Below are positions 27,624 to 36,036 of a stretch of 64,000 nt of DNA, in pieces. The stretch is from Christensenella sp. UBA5327 (lineage in GTDB: Bacteria > Bacillota > Clostridia > Christensenellales > Aristaeellaceae). The position numbers and the translations under genes are program-made. The DNA lies in contig DHQX01000036.1 in NCBI GenBank assembly GCA_002411105.1, positions 18,552-82,551 on the forward strand. Reading direction: 5' to 3'. Below the pieces are notes generated by a model. It had not been told where the DNA came from, ran no database searches, and saw nothing but the letters and a program-made list of their open reading frames with translations. How positions within the stretch are numbered: position 1 is the stretch's first letter; every line of letters begins with the position of its first letter.

Positions 27624-28666
27624 ACCAAACCAAAGTAAACCAGCTGATGAAGGACGAGCGCTTTGAGGGTTTTCTGCTTGTGAAATCCTCTGAAAAGCGC
27701 ATGAACAAGAACAACGAACCCTATCTTGATATCACCTTGTCCGACAACACCGGGGATATCAACGCCAAGGTGTGGAACTGTGATGACACACCCCCGCCGC
27801 CGGGGAAAGTGCTGAAGGTGCGCGGCAGCGTCACCGAATACAACAAACGCCTGCAGTTCAAGATTGACCGCTACCGGGAGCCGGGCGAGCAGGATGAATA
27901 TGATCTCTCAGCCCTGGTGGCGGCAGCCCCCAGGCCTTCGGATGAGATGTTTGAGGAGATCCAGGCAGTGATCGAAGGGATGGAAAACCCGGTGGTCAAG
28001 GCCATCACCACGGAAATGGTGCGGCGGGCCGGCGAAAAGCTGCACTACTACCCCGCCGCCCAGAGCATGCACCATGCCGAGCGCAGCGGGCTGCTGCACC
28101 ACCTGACCGACATGATCCGGGTGGCCCAGGCCATCCTGCCCTGCTATCCTTATCTGGACGGTGACCTGCTATTGGCAGGCATCATCCTCCATGACCTGGG
28201 CAAGCTCACCGAGATGGTGTCAGATACCCTGGGCAACGTGAGCGAGTATTCCAAGGAAGGCCTGCTGCTGGGGCATCTGGTGACAGGCGTAGCTGAGGTC
28301 AGGGATGCGGCAAAGGCCCTTGGCTACCCAGCGGATGAAGAATACGCGCTGCTGCTTGAGCACATGATCATCAGCCATCACGGAGTGCCGGAATATGGCA
28401 GCCCCCGCAAACCCTCCTTCCCTGAGGCGGAGGTGCTCAGCCAGCTGGATGACCTGGACGCAAAGCTCAATGAGATGCAGACCGCGCTTAAGCGCACCCG
28501 CCAGGGTGAATTCAGCGACCGGGTGTTTGCCCTTGACCGGCGCGTGTACCACCCCCGTTATTTCAACGAGGAGGACGCTTTTTCTGATGATATTGCCCCC
28601 AATCCCGCGGAGGACGAGGGTGACAGGGGTTTTGACGCGGACAGCGCCTATCAGCGGCTGCTGTAA
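27620..28666 (+). CDS. 3'-5' exoribonuclease of the YhaM family
   Basis: A 348-residue protein combining an N-terminal OB-fold (residues about 17-95; LDITLSDNTGDINAKVWNC) with a metal-dependent HD domain (HHAERSGLLHHLTDMIRVAQ, AGIILHDLGKLTEM, EHMIISHHGVPEYGS). This is the YhaM/CBF1 layout: Mn2+-dependent 3' exonucleases of Gram-positive bacteria that trim RNA ends. The C-terminal 50 residues are acidic. Its ATG overlaps the dnaB stop (ATGA), so it is coupled to replication genes, a placement I would not have predicted. Confidence 0.88.
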   Translation: MNQTKVNQLMKDERFEGFLLVKSSEKRMNKNNEPYLDITLSDNTGDINAKVWNCDDTPPPPGKVLKVRGSVTEYNKRLQFKIDRYREPGEQDEYDLSALVAAAPRPSDEMFEEIQAVIEGMENPVVKAITTEMVRRAGEKLHYYPAAQSMHHAERSGLLHHLTDMIRVAQAILPCYPYLDGDLLLAGIILHDLGKLTEMVSDTLGNVSEYSKEGLLLGHLVTGVAEVRDAAKALGYPADEEYALLLEHMIISHHGVPEYGSPRKPSFPEAEVLSQLDDLDAKLNEMQTALKRTRQGEFSDRVFALDRRVYHPRYFNEEDAFSDDIAPNPAEDEGDRGFDADSAYQRLL

Positions 28667-28692
28667 CAAATGGAGCGACCAGCTGAATACGC

Positions 28693-28721
28693 TTGACGTC
28701 TGCTGATTAAATTGTTACAAT
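28693..28721 (+). promoter_or_regulatory. Promoter of the lipoprotein gene
   Basis: TTGACG (28693-28698), 17-base spacer, TACAAT (28716-28721), followed by GGAGG 9 bases before the ATG at 28770. Confidence 0.7.
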
Positions 28722-28769
28722 AGTTTTAAGCAAACTCGCACTTATCCCAATGGACGGAGGATGTGTCAC

Positions 28770-29567
28770 ATGAATAAACGGCTTATGATCATCGTCATCA
28801 TCCTGGCGGCGCTGATGCTGACTGCCTGCCAGCCGGGGGGCGGCACACCTGCCGCTGATCAGAACACCCCCACCCCGACGCCTGCCGCGCAGCCTAACCC
28901 CCTGGAGGTGCCCACAGAGGCCCCGGCCATCGAAGGCCTGCCGGAAGGCTATGACCCGGCCTCTGAGGAGGATGCGGGCATGATCACCGCTGATACCCAG
29001 GTGGATGAGCTGGGCGTGCCGCTATATGCCGGCGCCACCCCCATCCCCCTTGACCCCATTGATATGCCCACCCCCACCCCGCGCCAGGCGCTCACCTTTA
29101 CCTTCGCTAGCTATACCGCCAGCAAACTTGGCCTCACCTTTGAGTCAGTTGCCGGCTACAATGTGGATGACAGCCAGCCTGACACCTTTATCCTGACTGA
29201 GCCTGCCGAGCAGCAAAAGGATAATGTCACCGTGCAGTTTATCCTGCAGCAGTCCACTGTCACCGCCAACTTCAGCCAGAACAACATCAAACAGGATGTG
29301 CGCACCTATGTCACCGACCTGGGTAAAGTCAACTACAAGGACTGGCGGCTGTATGACACCGCAGAGCGCACGCTGATGGGAAAACAAGGCTACTATGTCA
29401 ACTATCGGGGCGTGATGCATGACGACACCGTGGTGCGCGGGCGCGTGCACATGGCCCTCATGGACAACAACAAACTGCTGATGCTGCACTTCGTGTGTCC
29501 CGCCAACTTCAACTCCGACTATACCAAGGTCTATGGCCACATCAGGGACACGCTGAAAGCCATATAA
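28770..29567 (+). CDS. Lipoprotein of unknown function
   Basis: A 265-residue predicted lipoprotein. The start is the ATG at 28770 (GGAGG 9 bases upstream); the ATG at 28761 touches the ribosome site. Residues 5-19 are hydrophobic and the lipobox is LTAC with Cys20. A Thr/Pro-rich spacer (TPTPTP repeats, about 30-110) holds the C-terminal domain away from the membrane. The domain about 115-265 (LTFTFASYTASKLGLTFESV, then DNVTVQFILQQSTVTANFSQ) is a beta-rich fold I do not recognise. It is a single-gene transcript between the yhaM operon and the convergent scpB. Confidence 0.75.
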   Translation: MNKRLMIIVIILAALMLTACQPGGGTPAADQNTPTPTPAAQPNPLEVPTEAPAIEGLPEGYDPASEEDAGMITADTQVDELGVPLYAGATPIPLDPIDMPTPTPRQALTFTFASYTASKLGLTFESVAGYNVDDSQPDTFILTEPAEQQKDNVTVQFILQQSTVTANFSQNNIKQDVRTYVTDLGKVNYKDWRLYDTAERTLMGKQGYYVNYRGVMHDDTVVRGRVHMALMDNNKLLMLHFVCPANFNSDYTKVYGHIRDTLKAI

Positions 29568-29585
29568 ACCCTTTCAATCAAATCG

Positions 29586-29614
29586 GCCGCCGCGTTAATC
29601 GCGACGGCTGTTTT
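29586..29614 (+). terminator. Terminator of the lipoprotein gene, overlapping the end of scpB
   Basis: A stem of nine positions (29586-29594 with 29600-29608, one C-A mismatch) with a TTAAT loop and TGTTTT immediately after. The convergent scpB gene ends inside it. Confidence 0.6.
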
Positions 29615-30194
29615 CTTCTGTCTGTTCGGTCTGGATGTAGTCATCTGACAGCTGGTCCTCGTCCAGGAAGGAGGTCTGCTCATCCACCGCGGGGATTTCT
29701 GGCAGTTCCTTCAGGCTGCGCAGCCCAAAATGGGAGAGAAACTGCTCCGTTGTGCCATAGAGAATGGGCCGGCCCAAGGTGTCTTTGCGGCCCACTTCAC
29801 GCACCATACGTTTGCTGACCAGGGACTGGATGGCATAATCGCTCCCCACCCCGCGGATGGCTTCAATCTCCATACGGGTCACCGGCTGTTTATAGGCGAT
29901 GATGGAAAGGGTTTCAAGGGCTGACTGGCCAAGGGAGGGGCGCTGGATGGGCTGGAGCACCCGCTCAATCTCGGGGGCATAGTCAGCTTTGGTAGTCAGC
30001 TGAATCCTGTCCCCAAAGCGCTTGATGGAAAGGCCACGGTCACGGCTGTGATACAGCGCTTCAAGAGCGTCCAGGGCTTGATCGACCTGGTCATCTGACA
30101 GCTCAAGGGCCGCGGCGATGTCAGCCGGGCTGACAGCCTCTCCCACCACAAACAATATGGCCTCAATGATCCCCGCTAGTCTTTCATCCTGCAT
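29595..30194 (-). CDS. scpB: Segregation and condensation protein B
   Basis: A 199-residue protein with two winged-helix domains (LAGIIEAILFVVGEAVSPAD at the start; QSALETLSIIAYKQPVTRME and IRGVGSDYAIQSLVSKRMVR in the second). ScpB dimers bind ScpA and the SMC ATPase to form bacterial condensin. The start is the ATG at 30194, opening MQDERLAG, which overlaps the scpA stop; an upstream in-frame ATG would sit deep inside scpA. The C-terminal 30 residues are acidic. Confidence 0.95.
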   Translation of the reverse strand: MQDERLAGIIEAILFVVGEAVSPADIAAALELSDDQVDQALDALEALYHSRDRGLSIKRFGDRIQLTTKADYAPEIERVLQPIQRPSLGQSALETLSIIAYKQPVTRMEIEAIRGVGSDYAIQSLVSKRMVREVGRKDTLGRPILYGTTEQFLSHFGLRSLKELPEIPAVDEQTSFLDEDQLSDDYIQTEQTEENSRRD

Positions 30195-30930
30195 CGTCCA
30201 TCTCTTTTCTGCGCCCCACATACAGCGTGATATCCTCATAGTTGGCGTCCTGCCGGGCCCAGGCCTTGCCCTGCTTCATCAACTCCAGCATCGCCAGAAA
30301 CACCGTCACCACCTCATCCCGGGAGGCACGGCGGCTGATGAGCCCGGAGAACTTGAGCGGTGTTTTTCTGGGCTGCTTGAGAATCATCGCCATGCAGGCG
30401 GACACGGAAAAACGCTCCGCTTCAATCTGCCGCTCGGGCTCCCCCGCCAGCTCATACTGCTCCCTGGCGCGCTGGCTCACCTTGATGAAAGCCTTGATCA
30501 GCCCCTCCAGGGTGAGGCCGGATATCTCAAACTCCGGCTGCGGCAGGGGGAATTCATCGGGCAGCTTGCTGAAGGCCTTGGACGCTTCCTCCTCATATGC
30601 CTGCATCTCCAGGGAAATTTGCTTGAATTGAGCGTATTCCTCCAGCTGCTGGATCAGCAGCGCCTCGGGCGTCTCCTCGTCCTCAGGCATCTGGGGCGGT
30701 GCCGGAAGCATGGCACGGCTTTTGATCTCAAGCAGCGTAGCCGCCATGGTCACAAAGCTGCTGGCCTCATCCATATCCAGCTCCCCCGCCTCCTGCACGA
30801 TGCGGATATACTGATCGGTGACCTCGGATACGAAGATGTCCTTGATGTCGATCTTCGCCCGCCCGATCAGGTGAAGCAGCAGGTCAAGCGGACCTTCAAA
30901 CTGGTTGAGATGGATGTGGATGGTGCTCAT
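30184..30930 (-). CDS. scpA: Segregation and condensation protein A
   Basis: A 248-residue kleisin that bridges SMC heads. The start is the ATG at 30930, opening MSTIHIHLNQFEGPLDLLLH, the family signature; earlier in-frame codons lie inside the M50 gene. The middle is acidic and helical (ALLIQQLEEYAQFKQISLEM), and the C-terminal winged helix contains FLAMLELMKQGKAWARQD. It overlaps scpB by 11 bases and begins 4 bases after the upstream M50 gene, as often seen in clostridial genomes. Confidence 0.95.
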   Translation of the reverse strand: MSTIHIHLNQFEGPLDLLLHLIGRAKIDIKDIFVSEVTDQYIRIVQEAGELDMDEASSFVTMAATLLEIKSRAMLPAPPQMPEDEETPEALLIQQLEEYAQFKQISLEMQAYEEEASKAFSKLPDEFPLPQPEFEISGLTLEGLIKAFIKVSQRAREQYELAGEPERQIEAERFSVSACMAMILKQPRKTPLKFSGLISRRASRDEVVTVFLAMLELMKQGKAWARQDANYEDITLYVGRRKEMDDAG

Positions 30931-30934
30931 CGGC

Positions 30935-31708
30935 TTAAAGCGGAAAAACCGCGAGGAAAAGCGGCAGAATGGCGCCCTGGATGGCATAGATCGCCTTTGA
31001 AATCCAGTTGCCGATGAAGTTGGTGGACAGCAAAAGGATGATCAGCCCCAACTGGGCGATGCGGAAACCTTTGCCGCTGATATTGAGGTTGCCCTTGAAA
31101 AAGATGTCGTTCACCACGTGAAAACCATCCAGCGGCGGGATGGGGAGCAAGTTGAACAGCCCCATGCCCAGGTTGACGAGGGCCAACTGAAACAAAAACC
31201 GCTGCACATGGAGCAGCCAGGGCAGCTCAAGGGCGGGCAAAAGCGCCTCTGCCAGCCGGGGGTAGAGCTGAAGCGCAAAACCATCTGCCTGAAAATTCAA
31301 AAAGAAAGCAGCCCCCACCTGGGAGAGCGCCGCAGGGGAATAAAGAAAACGGCCCAGCAGCACACTCAGCAGTGTCGCCACCAGAAACAGCGCGAAATTG
31401 GTGGTTACCCCGGCCAGGGACACCAGCAGGTCATTCCAGCGGCGGTTGTGAAAACGGTGCGGGTTGACAGGCACAGGCTTGGCCCAGCCGATGCCGAAGA
31501 GAAACATGCCGATGGTGCCCATCAGGTCCAGGTGATGAAGGGGGTTGAGGGACAGCCGCCCCATGTCCCGGGCGGTGGTGTCCCCGCTTTTGAGCGCCGT
31601 GTAACCGTGCGCCAACTCATGCAGGGTGATCGCCAGCAGCACCGCCGGCGCCCGGTAGAGCATAAACTGCAGGAAGCCCCAGGGATCCTGCTGCAGCCAA
31701 TCAAGCAC
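30935..31708 (-). CDS. Site-2 protease family (M50) membrane metallopeptidase
   Basis: A 257-residue, about six-helix protein. HELAH at residues 30-34 is the zinc motif in the first helix, and NLLPIPPLDGFHV near residue 195 supplies the third ligand aspartate. GTIGMFLFGIGWAKPVPVNP is the conserved membrane loop. This is the compact YwhC-like group without PDZ or CBS domains; substrates are unknown. It overlaps the TPR gene by 8 bases and is followed by scpA, a conserved pairing in Firmicutes. Confidence 0.92.
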   Translation of the reverse strand: MLDWLQQDPWGFLQFMLYRAPAVLLAITLHELAHGYTALKSGDTTARDMGRLSLNPLHHLDLMGTIGMFLFGIGWAKPVPVNPHRFHNRRWNDLLVSLAGVTTNFALFLVATLLSVLLGRFLYSPAALSQVGAAFFLNFQADGFALQLYPRLAEALLPALELPWLLHVQRFLFQLALVNLGMGLFNLLPIPPLDGFHVVNDIFFKGNLNISGKGFRIAQLGLIILLLSTNFIGNWISKAIYAIQGAILPLFLAVFPL

Positions 31709-32432
31709 CCGCGCCCTCTCCCTTGTTCATGTCGTCCTTCAATCGGGAGACCTCGGCCTCAGCCATCTCCCTGGTCACATAGTTCAGCGGCGAAAACCGG
31801 CCTTCCAGCGTCTCTTCCAGCTTTTCCAGCGCCTCATCACGCTTGCCCTCATCCAGGTCATAGCGGGAGAGGAAATACAGCGTGTCAATCTGACTGGGTT
31901 TGACGGCGTGGGCTTTTTCAAAATAGGGTCTGGCCTTTTCCTTGTCTTTCAGCAGCCTGTAATAGGTCTGTCCGAGGTTGTCCAGGATCACTGGGTCCTC
32001 ATCATCATATTCCAGCGCTTCCTGGTTATAAGCGAGGGCTTTCTCCCCATCCCCCTGCTCCACATACAAAAAACCCAGCGACTGGTAGGTCAGCCCACAG
32101 GGCGCTTCCCGGTGGGAAGCTTCCAGCAGCCGGATGCCCTTGTCCAGGTCCCCGGTCTTCCAGCTTGCCACAGCATAGTTCATCAGCAGCTGCTGCTTGC
32201 GCTCAGCATTCATGTCCGGCGCCTTCTGCGCCTTCACCATGATCTCCTTCACCTTCTCAAAAGCGCCCTCTTCCCCGCTGCGCATCAAGAGCACCGCATA
32301 GGGCAGCATGTAGCTGGCCGCCACCTCGCCCTCCCGGTAGAGCTCCTCATACATGGCCCGTGCCTGGTCAGTTTGCCCCCTCTGGTGTTTCAACAGGGCG
32401 GATCTGGCTTTCAACTTGCTTAAGAATCCCAT
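31701..32432 (-). CDS. TPR-repeat protein, function unknown
   Basis: A 243-residue protein built of about five tetratricopeptide helices pairs, for example GLTYQSLGFLYVEQGDGEKAL and DPVILDNLGQTYYRLLKDKE. The start is the ATG at 32432 (MGFLSKLKARSALL), which lies inside the 3' end of the yprB-like gene; longer upstream in-frame codons read that gene in another frame. TPR proteins scaffold complexes; no partner is evident beyond the operon neighbours. There is no signal peptide, although the opening is basic and hydrophobic. Confidence 0.8.
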   Translation of the reverse strand: MGFLSKLKARSALLKHQRGQTDQARAMYEELYREGEVAASYMLPYAVLLMRSGEEGAFEKVKEIMVKAQKAPDMNAERKQQLLMNYAVASWKTGDLDKGIRLLEASHREAPCGLTYQSLGFLYVEQGDGEKALAYNQEALEYDDEDPVILDNLGQTYYRLLKDKEKARPYFEKAHAVKPSQIDTLYFLSRYDLDEGKRDEALEKLEETLEGRFSPLNYVTREMAEAEVSRLKDDMNKGEGAGA

Positions 32433-33564
32433 GCTTCTGCTTTTCAACCTTTCTAACAAGCCGCAGGTAGCGGTGTTCCAGTGCCGCATAATCCTCCGCC
32501 GCCTTGGCGGAAATATGCCGGCGTTCTGCACAATATAGCATGCCCCGGCGCACAATATCAAGGGCGCGGGCGGGCTGGCGCATCCGATGTTCATAGATTT
32601 TGGCCAGCGCGGTGTACACATGGGGGCTCTCAGCCCGGGCCGCCAACAGCGCCTCATAGGCTGCAGCCGCCTCCGGGTTGTCCCACCGGCGCTTGTACAT
32701 GTCAGCCAGCCGCAGGCCAGCCAGCACCTTTACATCCCGGTCCGTGCAGGCCCTGAAACAGGCCGCGGCCCTGCCCACCTGCCCATGTTTTTCATAGACC
32801 TTGCCGATGCTGAAGATATCCTGCTGGTGCCCTGCCTCAAGCGGCTTCTCGTGCAGGCGGCAGATCAGGAGCATCAGACGCGCCAGGGATGTGATATCCG
32901 TGAAATTGTGGCTGAGCACCGCGTCCATCAGCCCCTCATCCCTGCTCTTCAAGTATTCAAAGAAGCGCGCGGGAATTTCGGCCCCGGGCAGATCATCCTC
33001 CCGCGTCTGGCCAAACACCTGGGCCTCAATGGCGCCCAGGGAGCACTGCCTGATCCGCATCCTGAACACCCGCCTGGCCGCGTGGATCAGATCGAGGTGG
33101 AGCGGAACCCGGTAAGCATCCTGCAGGCGGTTCACGGTGGCCCGGCTGTCAAGCAGCGGCATGTCAAAGCTGGCACCGTTAAAGGTGACCACGCAGCCCG
33201 CGCCCTCAATGCGCGGCAGCACCTGGCGGAGCATCAGGGGCTCCTGGTGATAGTCCCGGATCAGATACTGGGTCACCTGCAGGGTGTTCCCCCTGAATTG
33301 CCCCAGCCCAATCAAAAAAGCGACGGTGCCCGCACCGCCCCTTAGGCCTGTGGTTTCGGTATCCACAAACAGGAAGTTTTCAAGGGGGATATTCTGCTGC
33401 GCGTGAACCCCCAGGTATTCAAGGGTCTCCCGGCTTATTTCCCTCTGCTCAACCGCTATCTGGGCGCAGGTCTCCTTCACCAGCAGCTCCAGCGCTGCCG
33501 GGGCCGCCTTGGGCTGGCTGCTGATGGGCTGCGCCGCGCGCAGCCTGTCAAGCATGGAGGCCAT
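32368..33564 (-). CDS. YprB-like protein: RNase H-like exonuclease domain plus TPR
   Basis: A 398-residue protein. Residues about 62-225 form a DEDD/RNase H-like nuclease domain: FLFVDTETTGLRGG (first Asp and Glu), VVTFNGASFDMPLLDSRATV (second block) and VLSHNFTDITSLARLM near 213. The C-terminal half (about 245-370) is helical and TPR-like (VYEKHGQVGRAAACFRACTD). In Bacillus the related yprB lies beside the helicase gene yprA; here no such helicase is adjacent. It overlaps the preceding peptidase gene by 1 base and the next TPR gene by 65. The substrate is unknown. Confidence 0.82.
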   Translation of the reverse strand: MASMLDRLRAAQPISSQPKAAPAALELLVKETCAQIAVEQREISRETLEYLGVHAQQNIPLENFLFVDTETTGLRGGAGTVAFLIGLGQFRGNTLQVTQYLIRDYHQEPLMLRQVLPRIEGAGCVVTFNGASFDMPLLDSRATVNRLQDAYRVPLHLDLIHAARRVFRMRIRQCSLGAIEAQVFGQTREDDLPGAEIPARFFEYLKSRDEGLMDAVLSHNFTDITSLARLMLLICRLHEKPLEAGHQQDIFSIGKVYEKHGQVGRAAACFRACTDRDVKVLAGLRLADMYKRRWDNPEAAAAYEALLAARAESPHVYTALAKIYEHRMRQPARALDIVRRGMLYCAERRHISAKAAEDYAALEHRYLRLVRKVEKQKHGILKQVESQIRPVETPEGAN

Positions 33565-34535
33565 CAGCCGCCCTCAGCCTGAAAGAGGCTTGTCTCCTCA
33601 TCCTCATCCACCCGGGGTGCTGAGGTGGGCCTGGGGGTGGGATAGGCATACCACACCGCCTGGTCATAGCTGGTGCCCTCCGGCAGGAAGGGCGCTGAGG
33701 CAGCGCGCATGGCGGCCTCCTGCCCCATGCCATCAGCCAGCGCAAGGGCGCTCAGGGCTTCCGGCGTATTGCCCGCGATCATCTGGCTGACCAAGCCTTG
33801 CAGAAGAAAGTTGTTGCCTTTGGCCAGCACATACTCCGGCAGATGCTGGGCATATGCCACATAGGTTTCAAGCGGGATATTCAAGTGATAAAGCGCCGTG
33901 GCATGGGCGACGCCCACATAGCGGATGTGCCAGGGCTCGTCCGACACCCCGGTGATGCTCCGCCACTCGGTTTTGTAGCGCACAATAAAGCCAAAGCGGT
34001 GGGCGTTCTCCCCCACCCAGATGCCTTCTGGCGTTTGGCCGAATTTAGGGTTCAGGTTGAGCTGAGAGGGAGACTGCACATCCATTGCCAGGCCTAGCTG
34101 GTGCTCGCTTGTGCCCGGGGCTGCCACGCGGCGGCTGGCTTTCTCCTTGCTGCCCACCTCCTCCACCTTGGCATTGAAAAGAATCTGCTGGATGCCATAG
34201 GCACGGTAGCCAGAGGTGGCATACAGGGTGTGCCCCTTTTCGTGGAGCGCCGCCTCAAACAGCCTTTCCAGGGCACGGGCGGCTTCCTCCCGCATCAGGA
34301 TGTTGCTCTCCAGGCTTTTCTTGCGGGTCTGCACATCGGGCTGCACCAGGTCTTCAGGCACATGAGCCTTGCTGATGCGGTTCTGGGCGTTGACCAAAAC
34401 CAGCATGCCGCCCAGCTCCATCATGGATGGAAGCTGGCTGGCAGGCGCCGGTGTCGGGGCAGGCGCGGCGTTTTCAGCCAGGGCAAAGGACAGCGCGCAC
34501 ACACATATTACCAGCATCACAATCAATCTTCTCAT
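33564..34535 (-). CDS. VanY-type D,D-carboxypeptidase (M15B), copy 1
   Basis: A 323-residue secreted peptidase. The ATG at 34535 opens MRRLIVMLVICVCALSFALA, a signal peptide. The M15B zinc signature is present: SEHQLGLAMD (S-x-H-x6-D) and DEPWHIRYVG (second His). VanY-type enzymes remove the terminal D-Ala of peptidoglycan stem peptides. The C-terminal extension of about 90 residues (NTPEALSALALADGMGQEAA, then an acidic tail) has no counterpart in copies 2 and 3. It is the third gene after hflX in a row of three paralogues. Confidence 0.9.
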   Translation of the reverse strand: MRRLIVMLVICVCALSFALAENAAPAPTPAPASQLPSMMELGGMLVLVNAQNRISKAHVPEDLVQPDVQTRKKSLESNILMREEAARALERLFEAALHEKGHTLYATSGYRAYGIQQILFNAKVEEVGSKEKASRRVAAPGTSEHQLGLAMDVQSPSQLNLNPKFGQTPEGIWVGENAHRFGFIVRYKTEWRSITGVSDEPWHIRYVGVAHATALYHLNIPLETYVAYAQHLPEYVLAKGNNFLLQGLVSQMIAGNTPEALSALALADGMGQEAAMRAASAPFLPEGTSYDQAVWYAYPTPRPTSAPRVDEDEETSLFQAEGG

Positions 34536-34543
34536 CGGATCCC

Positions 34544-35359
34544 TCAAGGCTTTTTGTAAAACATGGACACCTCGCTGTCGCCGCTTTCGTCTGTGTCATC
34601 CAGCTCGCGCACCGGGGGCGGGGCGTTGAGCTGGGCGCACAGCGCCAAAAAGTCGCCGCCTGCCGCCTCATAATCCTGGATGGCCCGCTGGGATTCCTGG
34701 GTGAACTCCTCCAGCGACAGGCGCTTTTCCATGATGTACCGGGCCACCTCTTTGCCCACATAGCGCAGATGCCAGGGCTCATAGATGATGCCGGTGATGT
34801 CCTGCTTTTCTTTCAGATAGCGGATAATAAAGCCGAATTCCGCGCAGTTTGCCTCCATCCACTGGGCTTCTTTGGTGTTGCCAAACTCCGGTCGCATACC
34901 ATCCTGTTTGGCCCATTCCAGGTTGAGCACATCAACGCCCAGACCGGTCTGATGGTCGGAGGAGCCGGGGTAGGCCACCACGCCGTCATCCTTGCCGTAT
35001 TTCTCCAGGCGGTTCTGGTACATGGTCTCCTGGGTTCTGTAGTTGCGGTAGGAGCTTTTGACATACAGCTGATGCCCTGCTTCTTCCGCCGCTCTAAACA
35101 GATCCTGCAGCGCCACCGCCGCTTCCTTTCTGAGCATGTGGAGCCCGCTCACACTGCGCAAGGCGCTGATGCTCACCAGGTTATGGGGCTCAAAGTCCTT
35201 GTCCAGCAGGGATTGGCGGTTGACCATGGTGAGGTTGCCATTGCGGTTTTCCAGCAGGTTTGCCGGAATGACATAAGCCCATTCAGGCTGTGCTGAAACT
35301 GGAACCAGCGGCATGATCAATAACACCGCCAGTACAACCAAAATAAAACGTCTGCTCAT
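34544..35359 (-). CDS. VanY-type D,D-carboxypeptidase (M15B), copy 2
   Basis: A 271-residue secreted peptidase with a signal peptide (residues 1-22, cleavage near VSA-QP). The zinc motif reads SDHQTGLGVD and the second block YEPWHLRYVG, so catalytic residues are intact. It has diverged from copies 1 and 3 by VSGLHMLRKEAAVALQDLFR and a Gln-rich binding loop. The acidic tail DDTDESGDSEVSMFYKKP is similar in kind to that of copy 1. It overlaps copy 3 by 4 bases and ends 8 bases before copy 1. Confidence 0.9.
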   Translation of the reverse strand: MSRRFILVVLAVLLIMPLVPVSAQPEWAYVIPANLLENRNGNLTMVNRQSLLDKDFEPHNLVSISALRSVSGLHMLRKEAAVALQDLFRAAEEAGHQLYVKSSYRNYRTQETMYQNRLEKYGKDDGVVAYPGSSDHQTGLGVDVLNLEWAKQDGMRPEFGNTKEAQWMEANCAEFGFIIRYLKEKQDITGIIYEPWHLRYVGKEVARYIMEKRLSLEEFTQESQRAIQDYEAAGGDFLALCAQLNAPPPVRELDDTDESGDSEVSMFYKKP

Positions 35360-36036
35360 CCGCCAAATCCTTCCGTGAAATAGGCGCCAAAAGAAGCTTC
35401 GCTGAGCTGGTAGACATACTGCTCCAGCGGAATATCAAGCCGCTGCATCTCCGCCGCGTGGGGCAGCCCAACATAGCGGATATGCCAGGGCTCATCAGCG
35501 ATGCCGGTCACCTCAGTCCACTCCGCTTTATACCGCACGATAAAACCGAAGCGGTGGGCATTTTCCCGCACCCACTGCCCCTCCCCGGAGCGGCCAAAGG
35601 CCTGGTTCAGGTTGGTGCTGCTGCGCCTGCCCAGATCCATCGCCAGGCCCAGCTGATGCTCACTGCTGCCCGGATCGGCCACCAGCAGGCCGGCTTTTGC
35701 AGCGCCGGTGCTGGCCACCTTGCGCCGGTAGATGATGTGCTGCTTGTCAAAGCTGCGGTATCCAGACACCGCCACCAGAATATGGCCGTCTGCCCTGGCC
35801 GCCTCAAACATCGCCTCCAGCGCCGATGCGGCTTCCTGGCGCATCAACACGCTGCCGCCCATGGACCGGACCGCTGGCTTTATCAGATCAGGGGGCACAT
35901 AGTCCTGGGCCAGCTGAAAGGTGCGGTTCACCAGGTAAAGATTGCCGCCCAGTGAGGTCTGGTCCACACAGGCGTTCATGCCACCCTGGGCGATGGCAAA
36001 GGCAGCGATGAAAAGCGACAGGAGCTTAGCGATCAT
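35356..36036 (-). CDS. VanY-type D,D-carboxypeptidase (M15B), copy 3
   Basis: A 226-residue peptidase and the shortest of the three. The N-terminal hydrophobic stretch (MIAKLLSLFIAAFAIAQGG) works as a signal sequence. SEHQLGLAMD and DEPWHIRYVG are identical to copy 1, as is NAHRFGFIVRYK, so copies 1 and 3 are the closest pair. It overlaps the end of hflX by 11 bases, so translation is probably coupled. It lacks the C-terminal extension of the other two. Confidence 0.9.
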   Translation of the reverse strand: MIAKLLSLFIAAFAIAQGGMNACVDQTSLGGNLYLVNRTFQLAQDYVPPDLIKPAVRSMGGSVLMRQEAASALEAMFEAARADGHILVAVSGYRSFDKQHIIYRRKVASTGAAKAGLLVADPGSSEHQLGLAMDLGRRSSTNLNQAFGRSGEGQWVRENAHRFGFIVRYKAEWTEVTGIADEPWHIRYVGLPHAAEMQRLDIPLEQYVYQLSEASFGAYFTEGFGG

